Made by a program: the position numbers and the translations under genes. A model generated the notes under the pieces. That model worked only from the letters and a program-made list of their open reading frames with translations, was not told the DNA's origin and did not search any database. A stretch of 64,000 nt of DNA from contig NZ_CP040899.1 in NCBI RefSeq assembly GCF_006349365.1, positions 1,798,001 through 1,862,000 of the forward strand, in the 5' to 3' direction. Below, in pieces: positions 63,629 through 64,000 of the stretch; position 1 is the stretch's first letter, and each line of letters begins with the position of its first letter. The stretch is from Georgenia wutianyii (lineage in GTDB: Bacteria > Actinomycetota > Actinomycetes > Actinomycetales > Actinomycetaceae).

Positions 63629-64000
63629 TCGACGACGCTCTCGACGCTGCCGTCCCAGCCGGCGGCGAGCCGGCGGACGAGAGCCGCTAGTCCTGCCGGG
63701 TAGACGACCGTACCTGCGGCGACCGCGGCGTCGAGGTCGTCGAGCTCCCACCAGCGCAGCTCGTCGACGACCTCACGCTCGAGCTCGGTCCACCCGGTGA
63801 CGTCCAGGCTCGTCTCGCTCACCCGGGCGAGGAAGAACTCCTCGTCCTGGCGGCAGGTCACGCGGGCGAAGTCGAACACCGCGCTGCGGACGAGGACCGG
63901 CCCCTCGAGGTCGTCCGGCCCGACCCGCAGGCCGGTCTCCTCCCGGAGCTCGCGCACCGCGCCGGCGCGGGCGTCCTCGCCGGGCTCCAGTCCCCCGCCG
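63625..64000 (-). CDS. Nudix hydrolase, C-terminal part (5' end beyond the right edge)
   Basis: The reading frame enters from the right edge at the Nudix box: [18 protein letters not shown] then REETGL, matching Gx5Ex7REUXEExGU with all four metal-binding Glu residues. About 124 residues are visible; the N-terminal strand is missing. A family-typical [20 protein letters not shown] follows. The substrate (a nucleoside diphosphate derivative) is unknown. The stop overlaps the pdxT start by 4 bases, so they are cotranscribed. Confidence 0.9.
   Translation of the reverse strand, partial: GGGLEPGEDARAGAVRELREETGLRVGPDDLEGPVLVRSAVFDFARVTCRQDEEFFLARVSETSLDVTGWTELEREVVDELRWWELDDLDAAVAAGTVVYPAGLAALVRRLAAGWDGSVESVVE

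Overview
The window is 64 kb of very GC-rich chromosomal DNA from an actinobacterium, most likely order Micrococcales. This placement is inferred from base composition, frequent GTG and TTG starts, leaderless promoters, an ANTAR regulator near polA, a proofreading-deficient PolA, and the order rarA-rpsD-DUF948-alaS-ruvX-mltG-aro-efp-nusB. Almost everything is housekeeping; there is no prophage, insertion sequence or CRISPR array.

Region 1 (1-13.5 kb): a pfkA fragment at the left edge, a methyltransferase, polA, a hotdog thioesterase, a PdtaR-like ANTAR regulator, a CAA-anticodon tRNA with a short variable loop, a YoaK-type membrane protein, manganese catalase, a NarL-type two-component pair followed by a small secreted peptide gene, a DUF255 thioredoxin-like protein and pyruvate kinase. 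Region 2 (13.5-20 kb): gltD and gltB, then about 500 bases with a possible GNAT remnant. Region 3 (20-32.2 kb, all minus strand): rpsD, two small membrane-associated proteins, alaS, ruvX (frameshifted), mltG, aroE, a prepilin peptidase, aroC, aroK, aroB, a SatD-like/DUF3307-like pair, efp and nusB. Many of these genes overlap by 4 bases and are probably translationally coupled.

Region 4 (32.2-49.8 kb): rarA, a ThrE-type exporter, an MMPL transporter, a GNAT acetyltransferase, aspS, an MFS transporter, a DEAD-box RNA helicase, a pair of membrane GTPases, hisS and a metallo-beta-lactamase fold hydrolase. Region 5 (49.8-64 kb): a membrane-anchored cyclophilin and a DUF349 protein, then a minus-strand block pdxT-yebC-ruvC-ruvA-ruvB-yajC-secD-secF-apt-rel, covering PLP synthesis, Holliday-junction resolution, Sec export, adenine salvage and the stringent response. 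A Nudix gene runs off the right edge.

Two things stand out. First, six arrays of an 18-bp tandem repeat (44 units) sit directly after stop codons. They are arranged as three inward-facing inverted pairs, and each pair encloses exactly one gene (methyltransferase, rarA, DEAD-box helicase). Second, a 67-residue secreted peptide with an aromatic C-terminal segment closed by two cysteines lies directly behind a two-component system, which suggests an uncharacterised peptide signalling or stress module. Strong hairpin terminators and leaderless promoters mark most transcription-unit boundaries.
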